A DNA stretch of 64,000 nucleotides from Hydractinia symbiolongicarpus (GCF_029227915.1 NC_079877.1:12833351-12897350); one strand, 5' to 3'; shown: positions 31,240 through 43,056, counted from the stretch's first letter. Translations and numbers: made by a program. Notes: a model not told the origin generated them from the letters alone.

Positions 31240-34110
31240 TCACTTTTTAGGTGTAGATTTGATGGTTCTTGTTTTGAATCAACACTTGACTTTTGTAAAT
31301 ATCAACGCCCTCCTCCAAGCATTGCCTACAGTCGTCAAAAGTGATAGACTTTCTTTGGTCACACATCCTTTTACGCCCTTCGCTTTGCGATCACCGCCCT
31401 CTTTTGTGAGGCTCTTATAGGCATAGAGTTTGGCTCTTAGGGTGATAAACTCTGTCATGATTTTTCTTGCTAGTTCGTCCTTCATCAGGCCAACCACCTT
31501 CTTGTTTTTCCCTATTGAGAGAGGCCTGTTATCGTCCGGACTATACGCACTCGTGTCAAAACATTTCTCAACTTCTTTTGCAATATCCCTGTAAAAGTCC
31601 TCTGTGCGTATGTGGTACACAAATGAGTCCGTATCCATGTAGCATAGCTGTAATTTGCTACCCTGTTTGGGCTGTATATAGTCGTAGTGGAAGTCGTACA
31701 TGATCAGCTTTGACATGTCCAGTATGGCCTGCCCTATATACCCTGCCCTATATATATTCTTACTGAATCGGCTTCCACTCAACTTATTATGGGTATCGTG
31801 TAGCCTTGAGGGTAGTCGATGTCAACCTGTAAAATGTACCCATGCTTGTTCTTTTCAACGAGCTTCTCGATTCGCTTTTCTGTAAATGCCTCAACGTGGG
31901 AGATCCATTTGAAGCCATCCACTAGTAGATCTTGACGCATTGCCATCCGTATAGGTTGTTGGCATCGAGATATAGGATTCAACCTCTGGATCGTACTGGT
32001 CTCCCATGTACTTGTTATTAGCCTTGGCATACCGATGTACAGCCTGGGTTATGCCTCCTAGGATACCTTTTTTAAACATTAATAGCTAAGCCGGGTGCAC
32101 TGTAAAAGTGCGCAGGATCAAGCTTGTAGTTTGTCAAGCACACGTCCCGGAACGTTTCAAATACGTCGGCCAATAATAGGACGTCCATGGTCAGGTAGAT
32201 GTCATGATAGTCGCTCATAGTGACTACATCACCCTCCGGGGTAATACAATTACATACCTTTTTAGCATAGATATAGTCCCTGTCGCTGATAACCTTCATG
32301 TTCAGCTCGCTGTAGAACGCCTCCCTTTGAGGTAGTCCCGACCCTTCGAATCGCTGCCATCCATCCACATACTCAAAAGAGTAGAAGCATCAGTCGAAAT
32401 GTATCATCTTTGTCGATGAACTTTGCCATGAATGGTACGTTTGCCTATACCTGGTCCCGATTAAGTTGCTTGGTGGTACTTGAGTTGCAATTTTTACACC
32501 AGAATTTTGCGTCTATGCTCTGGAATTCCAGACAAGTATCTTCACACTGGTGGCATTTCATACTGGCGGCGGTTGTCCCGATTAAATTGCTCGCTAACTT
32601 GTCCAGACTGGAGAGCACGAATCGACAGCTATCGATGAACCTAATCTCGATCTTCTTGTACGCCCCAACATTACCATATTCCATGCCTGCAAGTGGTACC
32701 TTGAGTTTAACGTTGAAACTGATATAATTTTCAGTATTCTCGGCTACGCATCCAATGTCCTGGGTGTCGTACTTTTCACCCAGTTCCCGTATGAAAAGAG
32801 GTGCATCATACCCGCTTAGATTGTGGAATATCACGGGTATGTGACTAGGTATCTTGTATTTGAGGTTACAGCTAATATGCGCCGCGCCTTTATACAGAAC
32901 CGTATAGTGACAATGGTCTCGAACTTTGCAGTTATTCTCACATCCGTCAAATGGCTTCAAACATATATGGCATTCTGTGGCCTCGTTGTGCTCTCTTTTT
33001 AACACCTCCGTCAGTTCCAACATGAGTTACTGTGGGTAGGTATTATATAGCCGCTTCACCTCCTCCTCCAGATGGTTAACGAGCTTTGTGACACAGTCCT
33101 TGCCTCCGTAGACTGTTAGGGGATCTGGTACACTTCCGTAGTAGGGTCTCAGCTTGGTGATTCTTTGTACATCTTTTTCAATCTTTGTATGGAGCTGGGA
33201 CTCGATGACGCCCCACTTTAAACATTCCTCGTCTTCATTTTTTGGGTTAATAATTGCCTTTTTCGAAGCTATCCACTTAGGTGCTTCTATATACGATGAA
33301 CCCCTTGTTAGCTGCAACTTATGGAAATATATGTATGTATGATTCGAGTAATCGTGAAGCCACTCTGGGGTAACGCAGAATATTCCACGTCCGTTTTAAT
33401 TGATGTAAACATCCTATCCAGCATGTCGTCTACGTCGCTACCCTGGAAGATTGATGTCATATTACTGTTAAAGGCCTTCTCCACCTCAATGTACTCGTCG
33501 TTAGCCTCCTCCAAGTTTGTTTTCTTCCTCCATATTATCCACAAGGACAGCTGTACTTTTGCTGATCCCATTTCCTCTACCTGCTCTTCGATCAAGGTTT
33601 TGGAAACTTCGAAATGTCTTGTGGAGCGCATGCTTATGTTCATGAGGTGTAAAATCTTGCCCCGGTTGGTCATACAGATTTTAAATATCTTCAAGGTAGT
33701 CTTCCTCAGTCTCTTTTTTTTTTTTTGCCACCTCATCATGAAGTGTAGGTCTTGCGTTAGCTGTCCTATTATTGAGATCCATCACCTAACGCTTGAATGA
33801 CGCATATGTTCTCTCTTATCCCCGACAAGCGAACGATTTTTCGACAGTTCCTGTTTCTCGAAGAGGTCCATCTCAGATGGGGGCAATAGCCAGTTGTGCC
33901 ACTCCCGGATTTTACCTCCTATACTTGGACGGGTCTTTAGCATCTCTTGCCTCTCAAAGATGTCCATATCCTCCGGTGTTATAGGTTTAACTGGCTTTCG
34001 TTGTACATTCTCTAACATATCCACTAATTCAGCTTTACGTAGCCTGTAATACCCCGTAAGCCCACGGCTTTTCACGATATCACCTAATTGTTTTACAGTG
34101 CGTGTTCTTT
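31240..34110 (-). pseudogene. Protein-primed family B DNA polymerase of the Maverick
   Basis: Read from about 34110 down, an N-terminal SAP-like segment (TVKQLGDIVKSRGLTGYYRL) is followed by an acidic linker and a conserved pre-polymerase region (RGSSYIEAPKWIASKKAIIN). Next come Cys pairs (CHICLKPF and CHQCEDTC), exonuclease-type motifs (FHNLSGYDAPLFIREL and IRFIDSCRFVLSSLDKLASN) and the TMDVLLLADVFETFRDVC block. The polymerase C motif is KLQLCYMDTDSFVYHI, followed by the basic end. Two Asp in DTDS are the metal ligands. The coding sequence is spread over at least six frames with breaks near 33780, 33310, 33025, 32440, 32075 and 31780. The polymerase would be about 940 residues. It is inactive. 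Confidence 0.85.
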
Positions 34111-34880
34111 TTTTGTATGGAAATCATTTTTCCCAGAGGATTTCATCACGGTCAAAAACTAACGTAGTCTGTTCACCTCTTTACTGCGTATGCGTTGATT
34201 TTTGATGACGTCATCATTATGTAGGGGAATTCCCCTCTAGGTGCGCTAGAATGTTTTGGACTCTTTTGCAGTATGATTTTTAATATGCATGACTAGGCAC
34301 GGTATATTAGGGACTTACCCTTGAATTCCACGAGTCAACACTGCATGATAAAGATTTGTTGTGTTTGACTGTGGGTGTTTGCAATGTGCGTGCGCGACTG
34401 CGCCAGAACATACATTTCTCTATCTCTCAGGTGTAGTTAAAATGTATACATCGCACGAACGGAAAATTTTAGTAGAATCGAGTTCAGCTTGTCAGGAACG
34501 ACAGGGTGGAAAATTATTCAGCCATCAGATTATATTTTGTGAGAATTGCGCAAAGTGTGTTTACTTTCTGTATTAAAATGTGCGCATGAAGTGGAAATTC
34601 TAACAAATTTTTTTCTGTTCTTTCCTGCGTTCTGTTGCGCATTAAGTTTTCTTGAAGAGGCAAATAGCATTAATGCGTGCACCTTGAACCGTTAAAGAGT
34701 GGACTTCGGGTTCGCAGGAGACGCAAGCTTGATAAGGGTATTCGAGATACAAACGATCCACTGTGGTTTTAAATTGTTTTTGCTAAAAATGGTTAATATG
34801 TAAAGTATAGAATCGGGTATATATTTCTATGTGCCTAATTATAATTTACAGTATTTATAGATAATATTTTTAGAAATTTC
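34111..34880. other. Right flank of the Maverick-like element
   Basis: No gene was recognised. The stretch contains a palindrome AGGGGAATTCCCCT at about 34227-34240 next to TGATGACGTCATCA, either of which might be part of a worn terminal repeat. The left flank shows no matching sequence, so the element end is uncertain. Confidence 0.4.
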
Positions 34881-34885
34881 TTATT

Positions 34886-36250
34886 TTGCTATAAATAAGG
34901 ATTGGTAAAAATAGACTGAAGTTCTTCAATCTCTTCTTGTAGTGTTTTCTCCTCTATGTTGGTAACAATTGAGAAGAACTCTTGAAACAGTCTGTAAGAT
35001 TTAATCGCAGCTCGATATTTTCCTGTCCATAAAAAAGTTCTAACTATTCTACGACTGTGTAAAATGTCCGTCGTGCTTAGCGGGTCCAGGCTATTTATGA
35101 AATCAAAGTTCTCGTTGCCTTCACTTCTGAAGATATTTGCATCCGTTAGTAAGTTTGTTATGTATGGTTTCAAGATTTTCCAGAATTTTTCTTTTTCCTG
35201 ACTTGTCCAAAAGCTTTCGCTATCGAGTACCAATTTCTTTTCTTTAGAAGAAGCGATTTGTAGTTGAAACTGAAATCGCACCTTTTTAGATTTTATTGGC
35301 TGTGTTACAGTATCCATAAACCAATGAAAAACAAGCATGCTTTTCTTCATAATTTCGTCGGTCAGCATTTTGTTCAAACGTCACTGAAAATAATGGTGAG
35401 TTAAAATGAAAGCTTGTTCTGACGGACGAACATGACAATCCTAAGTAATGGGTTATGACTAAAGATTTGAGGCCTGGGGTGAGCAAATAGATGGGCAAAT
35501 AGATTTATCAGGATTAAAATAAAAATTACGGCTGGCAAAGAAACGTTACCTCAAGGGTAGAAAAGTTTGCTCAAGAAAAGTTTGCGGAAAAATCTTTTTT
35601 CGTTTTAAGAAAATTAAAAATTATAAACACAACAACTATGTTTTTTTTTTAATTTAAAGTTTTAACTTTATCGCAGTGCAATGTAGAAAAATAGAAAACA
35701 AAACAAAACAAAAAAATAACTTTACCTATTTCGTTCTTTTGATAACTGTTAACAAAATCTTTTCACCGCAAAGATTTCGTCTTTTTGTGCTATCGTTAAA
35801 TCATTAATAAAAGGCAGATTATTTTCTTCGCGTCGTGCTATTCTTTCCCATATGTTAATATTTATAGTACTCTCTCACACTTGAATTAGCAGGAATGTTT
35901 TTTACTTCTTCTGTATGATGAGTTAAACTTCCTTCCCAGAATTTTGAGTCGACGTTAAGGGTTAATTGATGTAATTGTTTCAAAAAAACCTCAGTTTCCT
36001 TGGGAAGGTTGCTTCCATAATAAAAATTATAAGAATCGTAAGAATCACGTGTACATTTGAGTTCATTTATACATAATACCAAGATATATAACATTAAAAA
36101 AAATATTAGGAACGTGAAACTAAGTTGTTTTACTCGCATTCTTCGTTTATAAGAGAATGGCGCGCTCAATTTTAAAATTATCACTTGCGAAACACGTGCA
36201 AGCATATTGGAAAACACGTGCGCGATAATTAGACAGCACTGGCATGTCAC
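34886..36250 (-). CDS. Unrecognised gene with N-terminal membrane anchor, probably two exons
   Basis: The first part (36250 down to about 35874) encodes a basic N-terminus, a single hydrophobic segment (FTFLIFFLMLYILVLCI) and a luminal-type tail ending VKNIPANSS, where a donor GTGAGA follows. The second part (35377 down to 34889) is a 162-codon frame with FWTSQEKEKFWKILKPYI and RRIVRTFLWTGKYRAAIKSY. The obvious acceptor TTATTTTCAG at about 35384 would place a TGA as the first in-frame codon, so the join is unresolved; a missing small exon or an assembly error could explain it. The pattern suggests a type II membrane or secreted protein. No family was recognised. Confidence 0.5.
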
Positions 36251-38423
36251 ATGTTAATCGGAATACACCAAGGACACAATGTACATATATTCACATACAA
36301 TTCATCTCGACAAAAAGTATTTTGTGGTTTCCTGAACATTTTTTAACTGTTTTGCATGTTAATTAGCCTCTGATGATTTGGATCTGTAAAAAATGGGCGG
36401 AAAACCTATTTTTGGTGGCACAAGTAACTGAAGCTTTTATACAAAGTACGCTTTTATAACAACAACAAGCAAGGCTGGAAATAACCGCGACAAAAAAATC
36501 AAGGCCAAAAACATACTGACTTTTTTTTCTGAAATGAAGGCGGAGTAAGACATGTCGATACAATTCCTAATAAAAAAAGTAGACATTGTTTTTAATCCAT
36601 TATATTATAGTGATGGCTTCTTTGTTCTCCTTTAATATAAGACACGTGTCAGTTTTTTCTTCAATCTAGCTGTTTTAAAAGTTGAGCAAAAGGTACACAG
36701 CTTCGTGTTTGCTGTAAAAATTAATAAACAAATGTTTAAAATTTACATCGGTTAAAGCTAAGTTTCTTGTTTGATATACAACCTCCATCCCAATACCTGT
36801 GGTGTCATTTCATAAAAGAATGCATAAAAGGCGCCACAAACTCTTGCATCTAGATTATTTCATTAAAAAAATATGTCCAGTATGTGACCGACAAATTAAG
36901 AAATGAGCGGTTAAAAGCGTCGTAAATACCCTCGTTACCAGGGAACGAGGATGCGCCGTGAATTTTGGAAAATTCTTTCTTTTGGCATCTTTTCTGTCAT
37001 CGGGTCGGTAATAGACATAAGATGCCCTGGGTACGAAGTTTAAGATTAGTCCTTAAAAAACAAGAAAGCCTAGGACCGTAGCAGTTGTACTCGCCTTGTT
37101 CATATAGCCTTTTGTCTTTTTTTCACAGGGTCGTGTTGTTTTTAAAATATCAATTTATGTACAACAATCTTGTAAGTAAAAACATGATGTGTCTGCAAGC
37201 AGATTCCCCCATGCTGCGAAATTTATCCTGTAGCAGTATTGATAATAGAAAATTCCTGCTGTGAATAAAAAAATACCTAATATGAAAATTAAAGATCTAA
37301 AGACGTTTGTCCTCTTCTGTTGCCACGTTGACGGATGACCATAAAATAATAAACAAACAAAACATGAAATACGTGTAAGACCTATTCTATACCAGCGAGA
37401 GGAAAAAGCTCTGGAGACTACAGGTTGACTGGTTTGCGGTAGCGCTGAAACCCTGGCTGATGACGGGCCCTTTTATTTTTATCACACGTTATGACCTATA
37501 CGCTTTATTTAGAATTCACATTATTTTAACTTTTGGAGTGTAGTTTACGCTAGGAATGATAAAGACCTTTTTATAACTTTTCGATTCAAAATACCGACGA
37601 CATTATCTTGGTTCTAAAAACTTAACTTTGAAGGTTTTTTAGTAACATTTCTCTTACAAAAACCTTTTAATTACAACTAATTCTACACTTTAATTCTAAT
37701 ATTTTACAACTAATTCTTCAGCAAGTGAACTAATCAAAGAAACAAAGTCATTTGAAACATCCAGCTAATTGACTTTTGCTTGTAACCCTACAATCCGATA
37801 TATTTTTTAATCTAAAGATGAAGTGAAGCTTATCACATACACTAATGTCTGTAGAAACTGAAACAGCTTCCGTTTACTTTTGCACATGGTTCCAAAACTT
37901 GCAAAAAGCAGTATACAAGGAAGTTCTGAAATTCTTCCTGCTTTGGAGGACACGTGTTATATAAAAACAAAAACGGCTAGAATGATTTAATAACCAGCCT
38001 TACTGGGCATGGTATTACAGGATGGGTTTAGAAGTGGAAAGAGTTCGACGTCTAAATTACCATCCATGACTTGTAATTTCCTTGGTTCTTATTTCTTTTA
38101 GCATAGTTTGCTAAGTTTTTGGCGAAAAATAATGCATAAAAATAAACAGGGACCACGGCGTTTCTGGTCTGCATTTTTATTATAAAACTGTTTTCTGCGG
38201 GACGCAAGATTGATTAGGCATGGTTTCTACTGCCGAACAAAATAGTTATTTAAAATTTGGTTGCCACGAGTTTATAACAGGAAATCTGAAACATAATTAT
38301 TTTTAAATAAAAAACATTTCAGAAATTTCTCTTCTGAATATAAGGTTGTTTTCCAACGATTTCAAAAAATATACAAAAGACATTTCTTACGCGTGCTAAT
38401 TAATGGAAACCACGCTTGCATAA
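36251..38423. other. Intergenic stretch without recognised features
   Basis: No exon, RNA gene or repeat with a partner in the window was recognised in these 2.2 kb. Short open frames are AT-rich and lack motifs. The stretch ends at the left target duplication of the Merlin-like element. Confidence 0.5.
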
Positions 38424-38431
38424 GATCTCGT
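38424..38431. repeat. Left 8-bp target site duplication
   Basis: GATCTCGT here is repeated exactly at 43316-43323, immediately outside the GG-ended inverted repeats. Eight bases is the duplication length of Merlin and IS1595-group transposons. Confidence 0.88.
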
Positions 38432-38495
38432 GGAGCGGTTTTAGAATTTCCCCTTTACAGCAGAAGACAGTAATGCAAATAACCAACGACCAACT
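38432..38495 (+). repeat. Left terminal inverted repeat of the Merlin-like element
   Basis: It starts GGAGCGGT then TTTAGAATTTCCCCTTTACA and reaches AACCAACGACCAACT at about 38481-38495. The right end in reverse complement starts GGCTAAAC then TTTAGAATATCCCCTTCAAA and has the same CCAACGACCAACT block one base closer. Conservation is in blocks, not continuous. Confidence 0.8.
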
Positions 38496-38525
38496 ATCAT
38501 ATTATTTAAAATTATTTATCTAAGT

Positions 38526-38884
38526 ATTTGTTATCATTCAACGACCAACGACGACAATCAAGAAAAAGTATTTGTTATCATCCAATGGCCAACGACCAAC
38601 GACCAACGATGACAATCAAGAAAAAGTAATTGTTATCATCCAATGGCCAACGACCAACGACCAACGATGACAATCAGGAAAAAGTATTTGTTATCATCCA
38701 ACGGCCAACGACCAACGACCAACGATGACAATCAGGAAAAAGTATTTGTTATCATCCAACGGCCAACGACCAACGACCAACGATGACAATTAGGAAAAAG
38801 TATTTGTTATGGTCCAACGACCAACTACCAACGAAACGGTTACGAGCAACAAATGGTTACGAGCCAACGGCCAACGACCAACGA
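38526..38884 (+). repeat. 58-bp minisatellite with CCAACGA sub-repeats
   Basis: TTATCA recurs at 38575, 38633, 38691, 38749 (and TTATGG at 38807), exactly 58 bp apart, with a shorter first unit from 38531. Each unit carries two or three tandem CCAACGA heptamers, then TGACAATCAGGAAAAAGTAT. The heptamer is the same motif found once in inverted orientation at the right end of the transposon. Multiple motif copies near one end resemble subterminal transposase-binding repeats. Confidence 0.9.
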
Positions 38885-39296
38885 TAATTATATAAATCTA
38901 TAAATCCTAGTAGGTGGATAAAACATTTTAAAATTTTAAAATTTCATATTTACTGCAAATTAAATACACAATAATAGCCTGGTGATAAATTGTTTAAAAG
39001 GATTCCCGCATAGAATTTATAGTTAATATTTTTTGTTCTTGTCAAATTCAAGATTAAAATATATCTGCAAGGACAGTCGAATTGATTTCAAATATCAGTT
39101 TGTACAGAACGAAAAATTTCAATTCTTCTATCCGTCTGTTCTTGAGTGGAAATGTATCTAAACTCAAATGGAAATCTTTAAAGTTAAATAATAAGAACGA
39201 AGAAAAAGGCTTTTTTTAAAATTGCAACAAAATTTTTGAAAAACTTTTTATCTTGTAATTGAAATTAGGAATCCATTGAAAAAATCCGAAAATAAA

Positions 39297-40334
39297 TTAT
39301 GAAAATGCGAAAATTTCATCCGACAAATACACAGAAGATAAGTCGCAAATGAATTTCGAAAATAAATCTTGATCCTTGTTAGCATATCTCCACATAAATT
39401 CCGCCATGTAAGATGAAAAGTGGGATTTTTTTACTCCAAATGATGGTAATGTTGATTTAACTTGCCTCCAGTGTCCTTCAATTTTATTTGTATGATCTCC
39501 GTTACAGTTAACAAATTCAACTGAGTGGTTAACTTTTAAATGTTCAAAATCTAATTCACTTAAAATATCATATGGTTTCCAAAAATCTGAAACTATAGTT
39601 GTACCAGGCAGGATCCAATTTTTTATTATAGGTATCAGCGTCTCTCTGTCTCTCTTTTCTACCGCTACAAGAAAGTTCTTTCGCGATTCTTCTTCTATAC
39701 CACCAAAAACCCACTGTCCATCTACACGATGGCCCCTGTGGTATTTACGCTTTCCAAACTTACTTTCGTCAATTTGAACTCGTACACCTTTACCGCCAAT
39801 CTTTGATGAATTTTGGAAGAGTAATACTTCACACGTTTCTCGGCAAAACATATCCCAGTCAACAGCAGTAGAACTTGATATGCACATTTGTTTGGCTATT
39901 TGATTTTGATCGATACCAGTGGTCCACCAATACGTCATTTCAATCACCTCTTCTATCGTCAAATTAGACTTTTCAAACCAGCTACCTTTGCGAATTGACG
40001 TTTCAACAAAATGACCATTCTTTTGGCAACGCCATCTAATTCCATCTGAACTTTTGCACTTAGACAAGATCATGTCATTGTTACATTTATCGCATTTTCT
40101 TTGTTTGATTAACAAATTGTTATCAAAACACCACGATAAGGCATTCTCTTTGGTATTCGTGATGTTTGTGATTAAGTATTTGTGTGTTGTAAATGCTGTT
40201 TTATCGGATGAGCGGATAAAACGATCATAACTGTTATGAGAAGGTCCAAATTGCGTAGACTTGTCATGACTAACACTATTGACACCACATTGTGTCCCCC
40301 GGCTTCTTAATCTTTTTAACGGTGGGTAATCCAT
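39297..40334 (-). CDS. ISXO2/Merlin-type DDE transposase
   Basis: This is an intact single-exon frame of 345 codons. A zinc-ribbon-like Cys set (C81, C84, C93, C103) precedes a helix-turn-helix-like segment (DQNQIAKQMCISSSTAVDW, about residues 142-160). The DDE core follows: first Asp in VQIDESKFGKRKYHRG (D189), second Asp in TTIVSDFWKPYDIL (D250) and Glu in GDHTNKIEGHWRQVKS (E286). FVNCNGDHTNKIEGHW is the hallmark of the ISXO2-like family (IS1595 in bacteria, Merlin in eukaryotes). The full catalytic triad and lack of stops suggest an active or recently active enzyme. It is transcribed in the same direction as the second gene of the element, whose stop lies about 690 bp upstream of this ATG. 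Confidence 0.93.
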   Translation of the reverse strand: MDYPPLKRLRSRGTQCGVNSVSHDKSTQFGPSHNSYDRFIRSSDKTAFTTHKYLITNITNTKENALSWCFDNNLLIKQRKCDKCNNDMILSKCKSSDGIRWRCQKNGHFVETSIRKGSWFEKSNLTIEEVIEMTYWWTTGIDQNQIAKQMCISSSTAVDWDMFCRETCEVLLFQNSSKIGGKGVRVQIDESKFGKRKYHRGHRVDGQWVFGGIEEESRKNFLVAVEKRDRETLIPIIKNWILPGTTIVSDFWKPYDILSELDFEHLKVNHSVEFVNCNGDHTNKIEGHWRQVKSTLPSFGVKKSHFSSYMAEFMWRYANKDQDLFSKFICDLSSVYLSDEIFAFS

Positions 40335-41021
40335 GCTATGATTTAATCAGAAATTAATCAACTTCTTTGCAAGTTATTGAAATTATTGTATCAAAGAATA
40401 TTTGTAGATTTGAAAAACGAATAATGAATCGTTAAATTGTAATATAATTATAAAATAATAGAAAATGTACTTACTATGGTCCCTTACTGTAATTTCTCAG
40501 GCAGAGTATTTGTCATTCGCGATACACAGAAAAGCTTATGTCAGATAACGGGACGTTAATGAATTCCCTACATTGCATAATTTTAGCTACTCTTGCAGTG
40601 TTAAAAGATTCATCAAAAACACATGACTTGTCTTCAGAAACTTTTTTTACAATTACTCATATTAATCATACAGAAAATAAGAAAACGTGATTAAATTTAA
40701 GCAATACAAATAATAGTAAAAACATGCTGAACACAACTCAAATGTTACGCAACTTTCCGAACAGTGTTTATACTTTTTCATGTACAAGCAATTTTTTATA
40801 AGAAACTGTTGTTATTTTTCGAGCATTTTTTGCCTCGGCATATCTGTATACAATTTGTCAATCGAGTAAAATAAGTTTTATTAAAATTTACAATTTTAAA
40901 CCCGATTAACTTTGTTATAGCTAACCTATATATTTTGGTGTTGATAAATTTGTAAACTTTTTTATAAGTAAGAACGACTTATTCTATGGATATAGAAAAA
41001 GGATTATTTGAAAAATTTTTG

Positions 41022-43056
41022 CTAATGAATTTCAAGATTAATAGACTCGATAATCCGATCCGTAATACAAACAGGATGTTTGGCGAGCCTTTTTGTTTCA
41101 TATTCACTTTCTTGTAACCAATTTTTTATTTCGGATGGCAAGTCCCTAAATTCTTTTTTAACAAATACTTTTGATGATTTTGACGACCCAACTGCTCTTA
41201 CACTAACCAAACGACCAATGTCTTTGTTAACAAAGTTTTCTATAAACTTAACAAATTCTTGGGATAGTAAACCGCGAAATCTTTTTGATGTACTTTGTTT
41301 GAAAGATCTGTATGTGACGAAGGCACCCGGTGTCATTAAAACAGCTTTTTTATATTCATCAGAAGTTGGGGCACGTTTAACTGATGGTGTTTTGCTGGTA
41401 CTAACCAATTCTGTGATATACTAAAACGAAAAATATTGTCATAAATGAGATGAATAAATGTCTATGAAAAGATAATAAATGCAAATTTGCTGTAACTTAA
41501 TTATAAAATATTTAAAAGACTAACTGTGTAAAATAATTCTTTCTGTTCATCAATTGATTCAACATACATTATGGCACGTTCCAATGTTTGCAAGGAAATA
41601 GCTTCTGGTAGACATGTAAATTCAACTTCATTAAAAAGGGCATTATAAAAGTATTCCACTGTGTGTAGAGCGACAGCAACTTTTGGAATTAACTCTGGTT
41701 TTTTAGACTTGCTGGTTGGTCTGCCGTGCAAAAGATCGTTGTTTAGATCGGTCAAAAACTGTGTCTCCATGTTGTCGTACAATCTATACAAATTGGTAAA
41801 AAAAAAATAAAGAGGGGGAAATAGAATTGAAGAAAAGGAAGAAGAGATTATTTATCATGTCATGTATAAAGTTTAAAATTATTAAAAATCTTCTTACTTT
41901 AACGCATTTTCGTCTAAATAGAATATTGTATTATCTATGTGTACATAGTTGGCATAAATATCCTTAATATCGATTGTTGTTGAGGATTGTTGGGCGATTT
42001 GTTGTTCCTTGGGCATCGGACGGTATGAACGAGGCGTTATAATTAAAAATCGGTCCAAAAATCCATTACCTTTATCCATTAAAGACAAAATAAAAGCCAT
42101 GCTTTTTATTTGTGTAGCACCTTAAAAAATAAAGAATTTAATACGTGTGCATATTTTTAAAAACCTTTTTGTAATCACAAGAATTGATTTTGTTTAAACG
42201 TATATTCATCAGCCTTTATGGTGTATATTTTTGCTTCACTTTTTGGAAGGAGCTAAAAAGTTAGATTACGAACCAACTAACCGCATCTGCGTATACCGTA
42301 AATAACGGATTAAGGTTCCGGGGCGCTTACTTACAAATATTTCCCTAACCCCGGGACACTTATTCGACAGGGGGCGTATTGAGCACGGGGCGCTTAATCC
42401 GTCATTTACGGTATGCGTTGCATAAGGAGGAAAGAGAAAAGAATAAATAAAAAATAATTACCTAATATGCACAATGCGCAATTTTCAGGTATATATCTGT
42501 TATTTTCAGTACTGAATTGAATAGACACATTTTCTCCACTAAAAATCTTCGATAGAATCTCCATATCCCCAGTGTAATTCTCATCGTTTTTTTTCAATAT
42601 TTTGTACAAGTACTCCTGTATTTCGGCATTAACAATGTATGTACATTTTCTTGTACAGAGGCACTTTGTCAAGCCAGATGTGGTGGTGTTAGATATAATG
42701 TCTGTATCTTCTTGAATAGCCTTTAATGGTTGATTAACTGCCATCTTAATAGCGGGCGACTTTCCTGTAGACGGCTGCCCAACAAACAAGAAAAATGTGT
42801 TAAGGTTAATGCTATAACCATTTCTTATTTCGATCGAACCGTGATTTTTAGAGGTCAAGTAATTAGCTGTAGTTATTACGGAAGCAAGAACATATCCAAT
42901 GTTTGTACCTGCAGCTGTTGCTTTATTGTTAAGGTATTTAAACAATTGTTCGGATAGAACGTTTTCATACTTGACGTCATGATTAATAAATCTTGAGTTT
43001 AATTCGGCCCAAACTTCTTCAGGTTGTGAATTAATAATTGATTTTGAAGAATACAT
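41022..43056 (-). CDS. Walker-A protein resembling DUF3987 (helicase/primase-like), carried by the Merlin-like element
   Basis: Four exons, 42462-43056, 41898-42120, 41525-41783 and 41022-41421 (last exon effectively 41022-41420), splice in phase 1, 2 and 0 to 491 codons. Donors are GTAATT, GTAAGA and GTTAGT and all acceptors end in AG after T-rich tracts. Exon 1 has NTFFLFVGQPSTGKSPAIKM, a Walker A loop at residues 93-100. Exon 2 has GATQIKSMAFILSLMDKGNG followed by FLDRFLIITPRSYRP, which matches the sensor/arginine-finger region of DUF3987 proteins. Exons 3-4 are Lys/Glu-rich, with a basic end. DUF3987 proteins occur in mobile elements and are thought to be helicase-like ATPases. All exons are intact, pointing to maintained function. 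The family label comes from motif recall and is less certain than the gene model. Confidence 0.75.

Larger units (their letters stand above)
20773..34110. mobile_element. Decayed Maverick/Polinton (adintovirus-like) element
   Basis: About 13.3 kb of relatively GC-rich sequence holds the gene set of a Maverick: protein-primed family B DNA polymerase, retrovirus-type integrase, FtsK/HerA-type packaging ATPase, double-jelly-roll major capsid protein and several small membrane or zinc-ribbon proteins. These elements are related to adintoviruses and replicate through a self-encoded polymerase. Genes lie on both strands, divergent or convergent in small blocks. Nearly every gene has stops or frame changes, so the copy is dead. 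No terminal inverted repeats or 6-bp target duplications were found, so the limits are those of the outermost recognisable genes. No adenovirus-type cysteine protease was recognised. Confidence 0.87.

Noticed and set aside
20773-34110. An adenovirus-type cysteine protease gene in the Maverick-like element
   Set aside because: No frame showed a convincing His...Asp/Glu...Cys pattern with the expected neighbours. The gene may be lost or too decayed.
20640-34350. Terminal inverted repeats of the Maverick-like element
   Set aside because: The outer regions on both sides were compared in both orientations by eye and no convincing match was found. The AGGGGAATTCCCCT palindrome at about 34227 has no partner on the left.
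38526-38884. Regularly spaced repeats that could be read as a CRISPR array
   Set aside because: The whole 58-bp unit is conserved with no unique spacers, and the genome is clearly eukaryotic with spliced genes. It is a minisatellite in a transposon.
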